Assembly: GCF_002751875.1 (NCBI RefSeq)
Contig: NZ_NMZM01000008.1
Coordinates: 124,001 to 188,000 of the forward strand
Length of the DNA: 64,000 nucleotides
DNA from: Oceaniglobus indicus
GTDB lineage: Bacteria; Pseudomonadota; Alphaproteobacteria; Rhodobacterales; Rhodobacteraceae
Direction of reading: 5' to 3'
The position numbers were made by a program, and so were the translations under genes. Positions within the stretch are counted from its first letter, which is position 1, and each line of letters starts with the position of its first letter. This document shows positions 43,049-51,536 of the stretch, piece by piece. Under the pieces are notes generated by a model, which ran no database searches, had not been told where the DNA came from, and saw only the letters and a list, made by a program, of their open reading frames with translations.

Positions 43049-43380
43049 TGCAGGCCCCTGTGATGTCCCGCTTCAGATATGGCGCCGCTGGCCGATGTCG
43101 AGAGGGGCATGGCGGTCGGCGGTCGGCGACCTTGCGCCGTCGTGGACCGGGCAGCCGCGGGTTTCGACGCTTCCCCGGCCAGGGGTGTTGGGCGGCGTGC
43201 CGGCCGCTGCGGCACGCCAAGCCCCGTGGATCCGGCGGGACCGCCCGCCGGCTGGCAGGATCGCGCGCCCTGGGTGAACAAACGTTGCAGGGATCGGGGC
43301 GCCCCTGAGGCGCAATGGCGCGGCCGACGGCCTTTCAAGTCAACGCACATTGGCCCATAGTCAAAGGGAAAGGTGAAGTC
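43049..43380. other. Divergent intergenic region, no gene found
   Basis: 332 bases of GC-rich DNA between the NmrA-like gene and the small membrane protein. All frames lack credible coding. It should contain both promoters; I see only the ribosome site AAAGGTGAAGTC before ATG 43381. Confidence 0.5.
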
Positions 43381-43746
43381 ATGGCGGTCAGTCATTGCAA
43401 CAGATCCCGGGTTTCGGCGTTCTTTGCCCCCGAACAGCGGGTATGGCGCGGGCGGGCGAGCCTGGCGGTTGTCTTCTGGGGCTATGGTGTCGGGGTCAGC
43501 CTTGTCCTGGCCACCCTTCAGGCCACGGCGATCTTCACCGGAGAGCTTCTGTTTCAGCAGTTCCTGATCGCCGTCTCGGCATTGTACACGGTCTGGATCG
43601 TGATCGCGATCTGGCGCTGTGCGCGCAACGCCGATCCGTTCTGGGGCACGCTTGCGCGATGCTTGACCGTGACGTGGGCGTTGAACGCGGGTCTGGTGTT
43701 GTTCTTCCTGCAGATCGAGCTGGTGCTCAGATATGTGCGGGGGTGA
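43381..43746 (+). CDS. Small three-helix membrane protein, unknown
   Basis: 121 residues. After a basic N-terminus (RVWRGRA) there are three hydrophobic stretches (about 28-53, 60-77 and 95-114), the pattern of a small integral membrane protein. It starts at ATG 43381 after AAAGGTGAAGTC. Its end overlaps the next gene by 14 bases, suggesting cotranscription with the TehA-like transporter. I do not recognise the family. Confidence 0.65.
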   Translation: MAVSHCNRSRVSAFFAPEQRVWRGRASLAVVFWGYGVGVSLVLATLQATAIFTGELLFQQFLIAVSALYTVWIVIAIWRCARNADPFWGTLARCLTVTWALNAGLVLFFLQIELVLRYVRG

Positions 43747-44833
43747 TCCCACCCGCACGCTCGGACCTCCGGGTCTGAAACGTATATTGCTGGATGGCGC
43801 GAAATCCCTGTTTCCGGGGTATTTCGCGCTGGTCATGGCGACGGGGGTGGTTTCGATCGCCTGTCAGTTCATGGGGCTGCGCCCGATCGCGCTGGCGCTG
43901 ATCGTGGTCAACTGGATCGCCTGGCCGGTGCTGTGGGGGCTGACGATCCTGAGGGCGGTGCGGTTTCGCACATTGTTGATGCGCGACATCTCGGACCATC
44001 GGCTGGCGCCGGGCTTTTTCACCATCGTTGCCGGCACCTGCGTGCTGGGCACCCAGAACGTCGTGGTGATCGGGGCCGTGGCGGTGGGCACGGTGTTGTG
44101 GTGGTTCGGGCTGATCCTGTGGTTCGTGATCATGTACACCTTCTTCACCGCGGTGACCGTGCGGGCGCGCAAGCCGACCTTGGCGCGCGGCATCAACGGC
44201 GCGTGGCTGATTGCCGCCGTCTCGACCCAGTCGGTGGTCGTGCTGCGGGGGGTGATCGACATCGCGGCGCCGCCGTCCGAGGCGATCCAGTTCCAGGTGA
44301 TCGCGATGTTCCTGATCGGTTGCATGCTGTATCTGGCGATCATCCCGTTGATCTTCTATCGCCTGACGTTCGTGCCGATGAGTCGCGAGGATTTCAGCCC
44401 GCCCTACTGGATCAACATGGGGGCGGTCGCGATCACGGCGCTTGCCGGGTCGATCCTGCTGTTGCGGGGGGAAACATGGCCGCTGCTCGGGCCGCTTCTG
44501 CCGTTCCTGCGCGGATTCACCTTCTTTTTCTGGGCGGTGGCCAGTTGGTGGATTCCGTTCCTGTTCGGGTTGATGACCTGGCGTTACCTGTGGATGCGTG
44601 ACCGCTTTACCTATGAGCCGGCGATCTGGGGCATGGTCTTTCCGCTGGCGATGTACACGACCAGCACCTATCAGTTCGACCGCGCCATGGGGTACGGGTT
44701 TCTCGATCCGGTGCCCAATGTATTGGTCTATATCGCGCTGACCGCATGGATCCTGGGGATCGTTGGCCTGATCCGCCACATCCTGCGCATCATGCGCGGG
44801 GCAGGGGCGATGGTGGTGACGCCGCTTGACTGA
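43733..44833 (+). CDS. TehA/SLAC1 (TDT) family transporter
   Basis: 366 residues with about ten membrane segments. Typical TDT markers are PGYFALVMATGVVSIA near the N-terminus and the late W-rich FFFWAVASWWIPFLFGLMTWRY. The family moves tellurite, C4-dicarboxylates, sulfite or anions. The start at 43733 gives a short cytosolic N-terminus and overlaps the preceding gene; a later start would lose little. The substrate is unknown. Confidence 0.8.
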   Translation: MCGGDPTRTLGPPGLKRILLDGAKSLFPGYFALVMATGVVSIACQFMGLRPIALALIVVNWIAWPVLWGLTILRAVRFRTLLMRDISDHRLAPGFFTIVAGTCVLGTQNVVVIGAVAVGTVLWWFGLILWFVIMYTFFTAVTVRARKPTLARGINGAWLIAAVSTQSVVVLRGVIDIAAPPSEAIQFQVIAMFLIGCMLYLAIIPLIFYRLTFVPMSREDFSPPYWINMGAVAITALAGSILLLRGETWPLLGPLLPFLRGFTFFFWAVASWWIPFLFGLMTWRYLWMRDRFTYEPAIWGMVFPLAMYTTSTYQFDRAMGYGFLDPVPNVLVYIALTAWILGIVGLIRHILRIMRGAGAMVVTPLD

Positions 44834-44903
44834 CCCGGCCCCGTGGCCTTGCGGACCCGGGCCGTGATGTGCCGGATCGGGTCCGTGTGCGGGCAGGGCG
44901 GTG

Positions 44904-45182
44904 TCAGCCGGCCCCGCGATCCTGACGGCGGGCCGTGATCGGGAAGGTCGCCCGAGTCATGACTTTGCCGGCGTCGTCGACGATGAAACGACAGGCGCGG
45001 TCGCCGTGATGAAAGGTCAGACGCCAACGACCGGCGTCCTCGTCGATGCCGGCTTCGCACCGCGAGGTGATCGCGCCGTCGCGCATCCGGGTCTTGACCT
45101 GGTCTTCGGACAGCCCGAACGCCTCGGCCAGCAACGCGGCGTCGACCACGAAATCGTCCGCGTTGCGTTCGATGGCTGTCAT
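44904..45182 (-). CDS. DUF6522-family protein
   Basis: 92 residues. A small acidic protein with a central VDAALLAEAFGLSEDQVKTRMR helix and WRLTFHHGDRACRFIVD strands, resembling the DUF6522 family found beside heme and denitrification genes in roseobacters. It overlaps the HTHP gene stop (ATGA, 45179-45182), so it is coupled to it and belongs to the nsrR-HTHP operon. The function is unknown. The assignment is from pattern memory, not a search. Confidence 0.6.
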   Translation of the reverse strand: MTAIERNADDFVVDAALLAEAFGLSEDQVKTRMRDGAITSRCEAGIDEDAGRWRLTFHHGDRACRFIVDDAGKVMTRATFPITARRQDRGAG

Positions 45183-45412
45183 GACGTCTCTTTCCAGTAA
45201 TCGTTGGCGGCGGCCACGGTGGCGAAATGCGTCGCCACGATCTGGCTGGACGCGATCAGCGCGTCGGCGTCCTCGGCATAGACGGGACGCAGACGGTCGC
45301 GGACCGCGGCGTCGGGCTGGGTCATCTTCACGGCGACACGGGCCAGTTTCACGGCCAGTTCATAGCCTTCTTCCGGTGTCGCGGTTTTCAGGGTGGGTAG
45401 CCAGGTTGTCAT
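45179..45412 (-). CDS. Hexameric tyrosine-coordinated heme protein (HTHP)
   Basis: 77 residues. The family pattern is clear: WLPTLKTATPEEGYELAVKLARVAV, RDRLRPVYAEDADALI, THFATVAAANDYWK. The heme-ligating tyrosine falls at Y45 (VYAEDA), the same position as in the structurally described HTHP from Silicibacter pomeroyi, which forms a hexamer with one heme per subunit and weak peroxidase/catalase activity. ATG 45412 is preferred over 45418 because GGAAGG is then six bases upstream. It sits between nsrR and a DUF6522 gene, so an NO- or peroxynitrite-related role is suggested by context. Confidence 0.88.
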   Translation of the reverse strand: MTTWLPTLKTATPEEGYELAVKLARVAVKMTQPDAAVRDRLRPVYAEDADALIASSQIVATHFATVAAANDYWKETS

Positions 45413-45471
45413 GGTCATCCTTCCGGTTCTGGGTTGCGGGACGTGTGCAGATCGACACCGCCGATCATGGT

Positions 45472-45888
45472 TCAATTTAGCTCAAGCGGGGCAAGCGCGA
45501 TATCCCCGAGCGTCGAGCGGTCAAGCTCGGCAAGGAACGCGGCTTCGGCGGCGCCCAGCCGCGATTTGAGGCCGCAGCGTCCGTCGATCACGCAGGCGCC
45601 GCCGTTCGCGCCCAGGCATTCGACCAAGGGTTGGCCTTCCTCGAGCAGGCGGACGACCGCACCCAGCCGGATCTGGTCGGCCGGGCGCGCCAAGGCCGCG
45701 CCGCCACCGCCACCGCGCCGCGTCGTGACCAATCCCGCACGGGAAAGACGCTGCATGATCTTGGCCAGGTGATTGCGCGAGACACCGAATTCATCCGCCA
45801 GTTCAGCGGTCGAAAATGCGCGTTCGGGGTCGCTTGCCAGGCGCATAAGCATCCGCAGGCCGTAATCCGTGAACGAGGTGAGACGCAT
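45472..45888 (-). CDS. nsrR: Rrf2-family nitric-oxide-sensing repressor NsrR
   Basis: 138 residues. N-terminal winged HTH (LTSFTDYGLRMLMRLAS, then FSTAELADEFGVSRNHLAKI), and three cysteines C91, C99 and C105 (CLGANGGACVIDGRC) for the Fe-S cluster. The C-x7-C-x5-C spacing fits NsrR rather than IscR. The cluster reacts with NO, releasing DNA. It is divergent from the truncated hemoglobin and RIC genes, with the palindrome 45911-45925 between, and precedes the HTHP gene on the same strand. It is therefore likely autoregulated. Confidence 0.88.
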   Translation of the reverse strand: MRLTSFTDYGLRMLMRLASDPERAFSTAELADEFGVSRNHLAKIMQRLSRAGLVTTRRGGGGGAALARPADQIRLGAVVRLLEEGQPLVECLGANGGACVIDGRCGLKSRLGAAEAAFLAELDRSTLGDIALAPLELN

Positions 45889-45910
45889 CGGTGCAAGGTC
45901 CGTTTGAATG

Positions 45911-45925
45911 GGTATTTACAATACC
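45911..45925. promoter_or_regulatory. Probable NsrR operator
   Basis: GGTATT (45911-45916), TAC, AATACC (45920-45925): a perfect 6-3-6 inverted repeat in the 84-bp divergent region, 22 bases upstream of the nsrR start and 47 before the hemoglobin start. It is the only palindrome in the region. Binding by NsrR is inference. Confidence 0.65.
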
Positions 45926-45972
45926 TATTAGCAGTCCTAGGCTCGGATGCAAACGGAGAACGCGAAATTTTC

Positions 45973-46446
45973 ATGACCAGCTTCGGCGCATCACCACGGA
46001 TCGATTCCGTCAGGGCAGAGATCACCGCCGGGATCATGGCCGACACCGGCCTGAACGAAGCGATGTTGCGCGCCCTGGTCGAGCATTTCTATGACGCGGC
46101 CCGGCGCGACCCGGTGCTTGGCCCGATCTTCGATGCCCACATCACCGACTGGCCGGCCCATATCGAACGCATGATCGATTTCTGGTCGTCGATCGCGCTG
46201 ATGACCGGGCGCTATCACGGTCGCGCCATGGCGGCGCATACGCCGCTGGCGCTGGGCCAGGCGCACTTTGACCGCTGGCTTGACCTGTTTCGCACCAGCG
46301 CGCGCGAAACCTGCACGCCGGCGGGTGCCGTGCATCTTGTGATGCGCGCCGAACGCGTTGCGCGCTCGCTCCAACTGGCGGTTGTCAGGGCGCGCACCGC
46401 CCGTGACGGCGCGCCTTTCACCCGTCTGGAAAGGATGTCGAAGTGA
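45973..46446 (+). CDS. Group III truncated hemoglobin
   Basis: 157 residues. The 2/2 globin pattern is recognisable: LRALVEHFYDAARRDPVLGPIF, DWPAHIERMIDFWSS, and the proximal His in QAHFDRWLDLF, typical of group III. It probably binds O2/NO and may dioxygenate NO. The start is ATG 45973. It shares the divergent operator with nsrR, and its stop overlaps the start of the RIC-like gene (GTGA), so the two are coupled. There is an N-terminal extension of about 20 residues. Confidence 0.87.
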   Translation: MTSFGASPRIDSVRAEITAGIMADTGLNEAMLRALVEHFYDAARRDPVLGPIFDAHITDWPAHIERMIDFWSSIALMTGRYHGRAMAAHTPLALGQAHFDRWLDLFRTSARETCTPAGAVHLVMRAERVARSLQLAVVRARTARDGAPFTRLERMSK

Positions 46447-46916
46447 CCGAAACCGCCCCGAAACATGATCCCGCCGAACTGACCCGCTATATCGAAAGCC
46501 GCTATCACGCGCGCCACCGCGAACAACTGCCGGCCCTGGCCGACATGGCCGAGCGGGTGGAAAGCGTTCATTTCGGTGATGACGATGTGCCCGACGGCCT
46601 GTCGTCGGTCCTGCATCGCATGATCGGCGAGATGGAGGTGCACATGAAGAAGGAGGAGCTGATCCTGTTCCCCGCCATCCGCAAGGGCGGTGTGCCGGGG
46701 ATCGAAAACCCGATCGCCATGATGCGCGCCGATCATGACGATCATGCCACCGGAATTGCCGAAATCCGCCGGCTGACAAACGATCTGACGCTGCCGCAGG
46801 GCGCCTGTGGCACGTGGACCGCGCTTTACGCCGGCCTCGAGGAATTCGTGGCCGATCTCGAATCGCATATCGAGCTGGAAAACCAGGTTCTGTTTCCCCA
46901 GTTCGAGCAGGAGTAA
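46443..46916 (+). CDS. RIC/YtfE-like hemerythrin-domain iron-sulfur repair protein
   Basis: 157 residues. Di-iron hemerythrin ligands in order: H in YIESRYHARH, H in SSVLHRMIGEMEVHMKKEE, H/E in MRADHDDH, and H..E in LESHIELENQVLFP. This is the C-terminal domain of YtfE/ScdA, without the N-terminal ScdA_N cysteine domain, so it is a short form. RIC proteins repair Fe-S clusters damaged by NO. It overlaps the upstream globin gene by four bases and has the DUF2478 gene 9 bases downstream. Confidence 0.85.
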   Translation: MTETAPKHDPAELTRYIESRYHARHREQLPALADMAERVESVHFGDDDVPDGLSSVLHRMIGEMEVHMKKEELILFPAIRKGGVPGIENPIAMMRADHDDHATGIAEIRRLTNDLTLPQGACGTWTALYAGLEEFVADLESHIELENQVLFPQFEQE

Positions 46917-46925
46917 GGACAGCCC

Positions 46926-47459
46926 ATGGGTATCGCGACCGTGACATCGGCGGAACGCGGGGCGACGGATCGCCTGTTCGACGCCATCGTGACCCGGCTG
47001 TCGGCCGAGGGTGTGCGCATTGCGGGCGCCGTGCGCCCCGTCATTCCCGACGTGGCGCCGGGCCATTGCGAGAGCGACCTGCTGTTGCTGCCGGACGGGC
47101 CGATCGTGCGGATCACCCAGGATCTTGGTCCGGGCTCGACCGCGTGCCGCATGGATGCCGGCGCCCTTGAACAGGCGGTCGGCCTTGCCACCGCGCGCTT
47201 GGCCGAACAGGGCGCCGATCTGGTCGTTCTGAACAAGTTCGGCCTGAGCGAGGCGGAAGGGCGCGGTTTCCGCGGCTTGATCGCCGATGCGCTGGGGCAG
47301 GGCGTGCCGGTTCTGATCGGTCTGTCCGACACCCATCGCGCCGCGTTCGAACGCTTCAGCGAAGGACTGTCGCGCGCGCTGCCGCCCGACGAGATGGCGA
47401 TCGTCGACTGGTTCCGGGCGACGGCGGGGGTCGATGCCGACATGGCCGAAAACGTCTGA
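46926..47459 (+). CDS. DUF2478-family protein
   Basis: 177 residues. Matches the DUF2478 pattern of a P-loop-lacking NTPase-like fold with VLNKFGLSEAEGRGFRGLI and CESDLLLLPDG. Some members lie beside molybdate or NO-related genes. It is the third gene of the globin-RIC operon, 9 bases after RIC. Function unknown; the family assignment is from pattern memory. Confidence 0.65.
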   Translation: MGIATVTSAERGATDRLFDAIVTRLSAEGVRIAGAVRPVIPDVAPGHCESDLLLLPDGPIVRITQDLGPGSTACRMDAGALEQAVGLATARLAEQGADLVVLNKFGLSEAEGRGFRGLIADALGQGVPVLIGLSDTHRAAFERFSEGLSRALPPDEMAIVDWFRATAGVDADMAENV

Positions 47460-47641
47460 GCGCGTTTGGATGGCTGCGCAGCGGGGTGCGGCCTGAACGG
47501 CCCGCACGGCGATCACCGAACCGCGCGCATTTCCATCGACACGACACTGGACAACGCCCCCGCGCGCGTTTAAGTGACGCCCGTGCGCCGCTCACGTCCA
47601 CAAACGCGGCGCCTCGATGGCGGCAACCCTGTCCACCGAGA

Positions 47642-47717
47642 GCCCCTATAGCTCAGCTGGTAGAGCAACTGATTTGTAATCAGTAGGTCCGCGGTTCGAG
47701 TCCGTGTGGGGGCACCA
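47642..47717 (+). tRNA. tRNA-Thr (anticodon TGT)
   Basis: Acceptor GCCCCTA/TGGGGGC with one wobble pair, D arm GCTCAGCTGGTAGAGC, anticodon arm CTGATTTGTAATCAG (TGT), T arm GCGGTTCGAGTCCGT, discriminator A and encoded CCA. No integrase or repeat is adjacent, so this tRNA gene is not an insertion site here. Confidence 0.95.
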
Positions 47718-47856
47718 TGATTGCTTCAGATCCTTCGCAGGAAACCTGGGCGATATCGGCTCTTCCGCTTGCCCTTTCGCAACACGCAGTGTCTTGGGAT
47801 GCGCTTGAATGCGGCGGCGATCGGGCGGCGTTTTGCGTTGCCGGGATGGCGGCCTT

Positions 47857-49140
47857 CTATGGGGTGATCTCGTCGAGGCCCCTTGTGACGATGATCGACG
47901 CCAGGGCCATCGCGGCGAAGATCGTCAGCGTCACATGCGGGCCGGCCAGCGAGGCCAAAGCGCCGAACAGCCCGGATCCCAACAGGAGCAGGCCGATCAC
48001 CGTGTTCGATACCGCCGTATAAGCTGCGCGGTTGTCCTTCGGCGCCATGTCCACCAGATAGATCACGCGCCCCTGCCGCACCCCGTGATAGGCGATCATC
48101 AGCACGAACAGCACCAGCGGCAGGGCCCAGATCGTGCCGGAAAGGCCGATCAGGTCCATCGCCACCGCCGATACCAGCGCCAGAGCCCCGGCAAGGGCGG
48201 ATACGATCAGCACCCGGCGGCTGGATCTGTCGGCCAACCGGCCCCAGATCCACGAACTCAGCAGCGATGCGATGGACGAGGCCAGAACCAGCGCGCCGAG
48301 GCGGTCGAACCCGCCTTGCCCGGCCTGCGAGCCGAGCAGCACGATGTAGGGCGGCGCAAGGGCGGTCGAGGTCAACAGGCCGCGCGCATAGATGAAGCGG
48401 CGCAGTTGCGGATCACGCCGCAAAAGGGCCAGCTGCGCGAAGGCGGGCGTCTCGCCGGCACCCGGCGCGGCCTCTTCCCACAGGGTCGAGAAAAGCAGAC
48501 CCGCGCCCAGCCACAGAAGCGCCGCCAGCGCGATCGCCACCAGGACCAGCGTTGTCCTGTCGATCAGCCCCGACATCAGGAGCAGCGCGAAGATGACGAC
48601 CGCGGCGGCGCCCAGCGATGTGGCCGTGCCGGTGGCCGCGCCACGCCGCGACTGGCCCACCGTCTTGCCCAGAACATCGCTGTAGCTGACCGAACAGACC
48701 GAGCGCGACACCGCAAGCACCGCCAGCAGGCCACAGATGACGGCGCCCGCCGCGGTCCCGGTCAGCGTCAGCGCGGCCAGCACGATGCCCGCGGCGGCGG
48801 CGCCCTGTCCGATGCTGCCGCCGACCCATGCCCATTTGCGCCGATCCATCGCCTGCACATGGGCGGCGGTGAACAATTGCGGCAGCAGCGCGCCCGCCTC
48901 GCGGATCGGCACCAGCAGGCCGACGAAGAAGGCCGACGCGCCCAAGTGGTCCAGCAGCCACGACAGCACCAGTTTCGGGTCGATCAGCCCGTCGGCGATC
49001 TTGCTCATCGAGAGGGATCCGGCGTGGCGCAGGAAATTGCCCGGCTCATGGGTCGCTTGGGCGTCGGACAGATCGCCGGGGGTGTCGGTGTCGTCCACCA
49101 GCGCCTCGAACAAGGTCTGTTCGAAATCCGGTTTGCTCAT
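47857..49140 (-). CDS. MFS transporter
   Basis: 427 residues. An unusual cytosolic N-terminus of about 60 residues precedes the first helix, then roughly eleven to twelve membrane segments. The MFS loop motif is GRLADRSSRR between helices in the second half. It overlaps the upstream DHA2 transporter gene by ATGA, so both are one operon. The substrate is unknown; a drug/metabolite exporter is the usual default. Confidence 0.8.
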   Translation of the reverse strand: MSKPDFEQTLFEALVDDTDTPGDLSDAQATHEPGNFLRHAGSLSMSKIADGLIDPKLVLSWLLDHLGASAFFVGLLVPIREAGALLPQLFTAAHVQAMDRRKWAWVGGSIGQGAAAAGIVLAALTLTGTAAGAVICGLLAVLAVSRSVCSVSYSDVLGKTVGQSRRGAATGTATSLGAAAVVIFALLLMSGLIDRTTLVLVAIALAALLWLGAGLLFSTLWEEAAPGAGETPAFAQLALLRRDPQLRRFIYARGLLTSTALAPPYIVLLGSQAGQGGFDRLGALVLASSIASLLSSWIWGRLADRSSRRVLIVSALAGALALVSAVAMDLIGLSGTIWALPLVLFVLMIAYHGVRQGRVIYLVDMAPKDNRAAYTAVSNTVIGLLLLGSGLFGALASLAGPHVTLTIFAAMALASIIVTRGLDEITP

Positions 49141-50669
49141 CGTGTTTTCCTATCGGGCCTGGCTTTGTCTGGCGTTGCTTGCTGTTTCCTGTCGCGCAGG
49201 TCCTTCAGCGCCACAAGCAGCGCCAGAACCACCACGAAGGCGATCAGGCCGAGCCCCACAACCATCGCGGTCCCCCAGGACGAGACGGCCAGCGTGGCAA
49301 ACACTGCCGCCGTGATCACCGCAATGCCGACCGCCGTGCCGATCCTTTGCCCGGTCTGCATGATCGCCCCCGAACTGCCGGCATAATCCAGTGGCACGTT
49401 GGCCAGTGTCAGCGTCTGGTTCGGGCTGATGACCGTGCCCTGCGCCACCCCGATCAGGGACAGCGACGCCATCAGCCACCAGATGCTCAGATGGCCCGCC
49501 TCGAACAAAAAGACGACAAGGATGCTCAGCCCGAGGCCGAAAAGCGCGATGATCAGGCCGGCCACCACCAGCTTGCGCCCAAGATAGGCGACCCGGCTGC
49601 CGGCCCAATGGGCGGCATAGGCCGACAGCAGGGCCGCCGGAATCCCGAACGACGCCGACTGCAGCGCCGTCTTGCCGTCGCCTTCCTGGACATAGAGCGC
49701 AACCAGAACCCAGACACTGGTCACCCCCATGAAATACAGCGCCATGATGGTGATGCCGTTGGTATAGCTCTGGGTCGAGAAGATCTTGAGATCGACCATC
49801 GGGCTCAGCCCCAGCCGGACATAGCGTTGCTCCCACCTGACCCAGAGCCAGGCCAGAACGAAGCCCGCGGGCAGCAGCAGCCACAGCGCGGCGCCGCCAC
49901 GCCCTTCCATGAAGGGAAAGAGGACCGCAAGAACCGCAAGCCCCAGAAGCACCGCGCCCACCGGGTCGAGCGAGCGCAGCCCGCTGCCCGTGCGCGGCAA
50001 TCGTATGATCAGGGGCCGCGGGAACCACCACAGCCCCAGCGCGATGGCAAGCACGCCAAAGGGCACGTTGACCAGGAACGTCAGGCGCCAGCCGATATCC
50101 GGCCCGCCCAACTGGATCAGCAGGCCGCCCAGAACCGGGCCGACAGCGACCGATAGACCGACCGTGGTGCCGAAATATCCAAAGGCACGCCCGCGGGCGT
50201 CGCCGCGGAAATAATGCTGGATCATGCCCAGCCCTTGGGGGTTCAGCAGGCCCGAGCCGACCCCCTGTACGAAACGGGCGGCATTCAGCCATTCGGCGTT
50301 CGGCGCCATTCCCGCCGCGACCGAGGCGAGGGTGAAGATCGCCACGCCGATCAGGAACAGCCCGCCGCGCCCCATGATGTCGCCCGCGCGCCCCGCCGCC
50401 ACCAGAACGACGCCGAAGGTCAGCGCATAGCCCGACAGCACCCATTGCAGATCCGCCTCGGACGCATCCAGCCCCAGTCTGATCGAGGGCAGCGCCACGT
50501 TCACGATGCTGACGCTGACGAGTGTCATGAAGATGGTGATCAACAGCACCGAAAGGATGCGCCATCTTACCGGGTCCGTCGTCGGGTGGGCATCGGCCTG
50601 CGCCGACGTGTTCGTATCTGCCTTTGACGAAGCCAAATCCAGGACCTTCCGTTTACCCGTCCGGTTCAC
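49137..50669 (-). CDS. DHA2-family MFS drug:H+ exporter (EmrB/QacA type, 14 helices)
   Basis: 510 residues with about 14 membrane segments. The N-terminal TFMTLVSVSIVNVALPSI-type helix, LQWVLSGYALTFGVVLVAAGRAGD (motif A) and the GRAFGYFGTTVGLSVAVGPVLGG motif C (GPVLGG) identify DHA2 antiporters. It probably expels hydrophobic toxic compounds. The GTG start 50669 is the first in-frame start; a nearby later start would remove only a hydrophilic head. Its stop overlaps the downstream MFS gene start. Confidence 0.87.
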   Translation of the reverse strand: MNRTGKRKVLDLASSKADTNTSAQADAHPTTDPVRWRILSVLLITIFMTLVSVSIVNVALPSIRLGLDASEADLQWVLSGYALTFGVVLVAAGRAGDIMGRGGLFLIGVAIFTLASVAAGMAPNAEWLNAARFVQGVGSGLLNPQGLGMIQHYFRGDARGRAFGYFGTTVGLSVAVGPVLGGLLIQLGGPDIGWRLTFLVNVPFGVLAIALGLWWFPRPLIIRLPRTGSGLRSLDPVGAVLLGLAVLAVLFPFMEGRGGAALWLLLPAGFVLAWLWVRWEQRYVRLGLSPMVDLKIFSTQSYTNGITIMALYFMGVTSVWVLVALYVQEGDGKTALQSASFGIPAALLSAYAAHWAGSRVAYLGRKLVVAGLIIALFGLGLSILVVFLFEAGHLSIWWLMASLSLIGVAQGTVISPNQTLTLANVPLDYAGSSGAIMQTGQRIGTAVGIAVITAAVFATLAVSSWGTAMVVGLGLIAFVVVLALLVALKDLRDRKQQATPDKARPDRKTR

Positions 50670-50735
50670 TGCTCTAGCCTGTGCGCCGATTTATTGCTAG
50701 CCGGTTGCACCAGGATGGCATTATCGGAAGACGTC

Positions 50736-50996
50736 ATGAAATACCTCTGTGGCCTGGCAACGGCACTGATTGCTCTCGTCGTCGGCGCGGCGGCCCTGAA
50801 CTGGTCGGCCAGGCCCGACAACGCGCCCCTCAGCCTGGATCCGTCCGAAGCGCTGCAGACCTATCTGTTTTCCGTCTCGTGGGTCGCCGGCGGCTGGGGC
50901 ATGGTGATCGGGGTGGTGGTGCTGGTGGTTTATGTGTCTCTTTTCTACGCGCTGGGCGCCCGGACGTATAAGCGTTTGGCGCACCGCACCCCCTGA
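50736..50996 (+). CDS. Small two-helix membrane protein, unknown
   Basis: 86 residues from ATG 50736. An N-terminal hydrophobic helix (LATALIALVVGAAALNW), a polar middle, and a second helix (GWGMVIGVVVLVVYVSLFYAL) with a basic tail. It may be a cell-envelope protein. It stands 53 bases before the next gene. No family recognised. Confidence 0.6.
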   Translation: MKYLCGLATALIALVVGAAALNWSARPDNAPLSLDPSEALQTYLFSVSWVAGGWGMVIGVVVLVVYVSLFYALGARTYKRLAHRTP

Positions 50997-51048
50997 CACG
51001 GGTGCGGCGCCCTCAACACTCCTTTTCCCCAGCACAGGACGTTCGACA

Positions 51049-51387
51049 ATGATGCATCCGCTGACGTTTCCCCGACCGCGAGATGACGAACGCTGGGCCT
51101 GGGGTCTGTCAGGCCCTGAACCGGTCGAGGTCTGGGAGAGGTTCTCCCCGGCCTACGAGGCCCAGTTGGAACGGCTGACATCGATCCTGATCGATATGGG
51201 GTTCAGCCCCACGATCGGCGGGGCGGGATCGGAGGATGGCGAATACGTGCGCGCCGAACACGACGACAGCGATCGCATCGTCTTTTTCTACCATCTGGAA
51301 GATCCCGCCGATGCAAATGTCCTGGCCGCACTGAACGATGACGACGCGCTGCGCGATTGGATCCAGGAAGGATGGATCGGTGGCTGA
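51049..51387 (+). CDS. Conserved-looking acidic protein, unknown
   Basis: 112 residues, soluble and acidic, with the pattern EVWERFSPAYEAQLERLTSIL and a tail DDDALRDWIQEGWIGG. It starts at ATG 51049 (a second ATG follows at 51052). It is followed by a 9-bp hairpin at 51410-51435. The regular codon use supports a real gene; I do not recognise it. Confidence 0.55.
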   Translation: MMHPLTFPRPRDDERWAWGLSGPEPVEVWERFSPAYEAQLERLTSILIDMGFSPTIGGAGSEDGEYVRAEHDDSDRIVFFYHLEDPADANVLAALNDDDALRDWIQEGWIGG

Positions 51388-51409
51388 CGGCCGGCCGCAT
51401 CGATCCTGA

Positions 51410-51435
51410 GCCCGCGGACGATCGGTTCCGCGGGC
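51410..51435 (+). terminator. Hairpin after the 51049 gene
   Basis: GCCCGCGGA (51410-51418) and TCCGCGGGC (51427-51435) pair over nine bases with an eight-base loop. There is no T run, so termination would not be classical; it may only stabilise the mRNA end. Confidence 0.4.
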
Positions 51436-51536
51436 GCCCGATCCGCACCGGCAGGACCGGGTCACAGGGACAGGCGAGACGGCCATGGGCCCGTATCCTT
51501 GCTTGACCTGCGGTCTGGTTTTCACAAGACAAAAGG

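Noticed and set aside
47642-47717. tRNA-Thr as another island insertion site
   Set aside because: No integrase, repeated tRNA end or composition change is found beside it.
47809-49386. Long plus-strand frame opposite the MFS gene
   Set aside because: Composition artefact, with no family motifs; the minus strand encodes a clear transporter.
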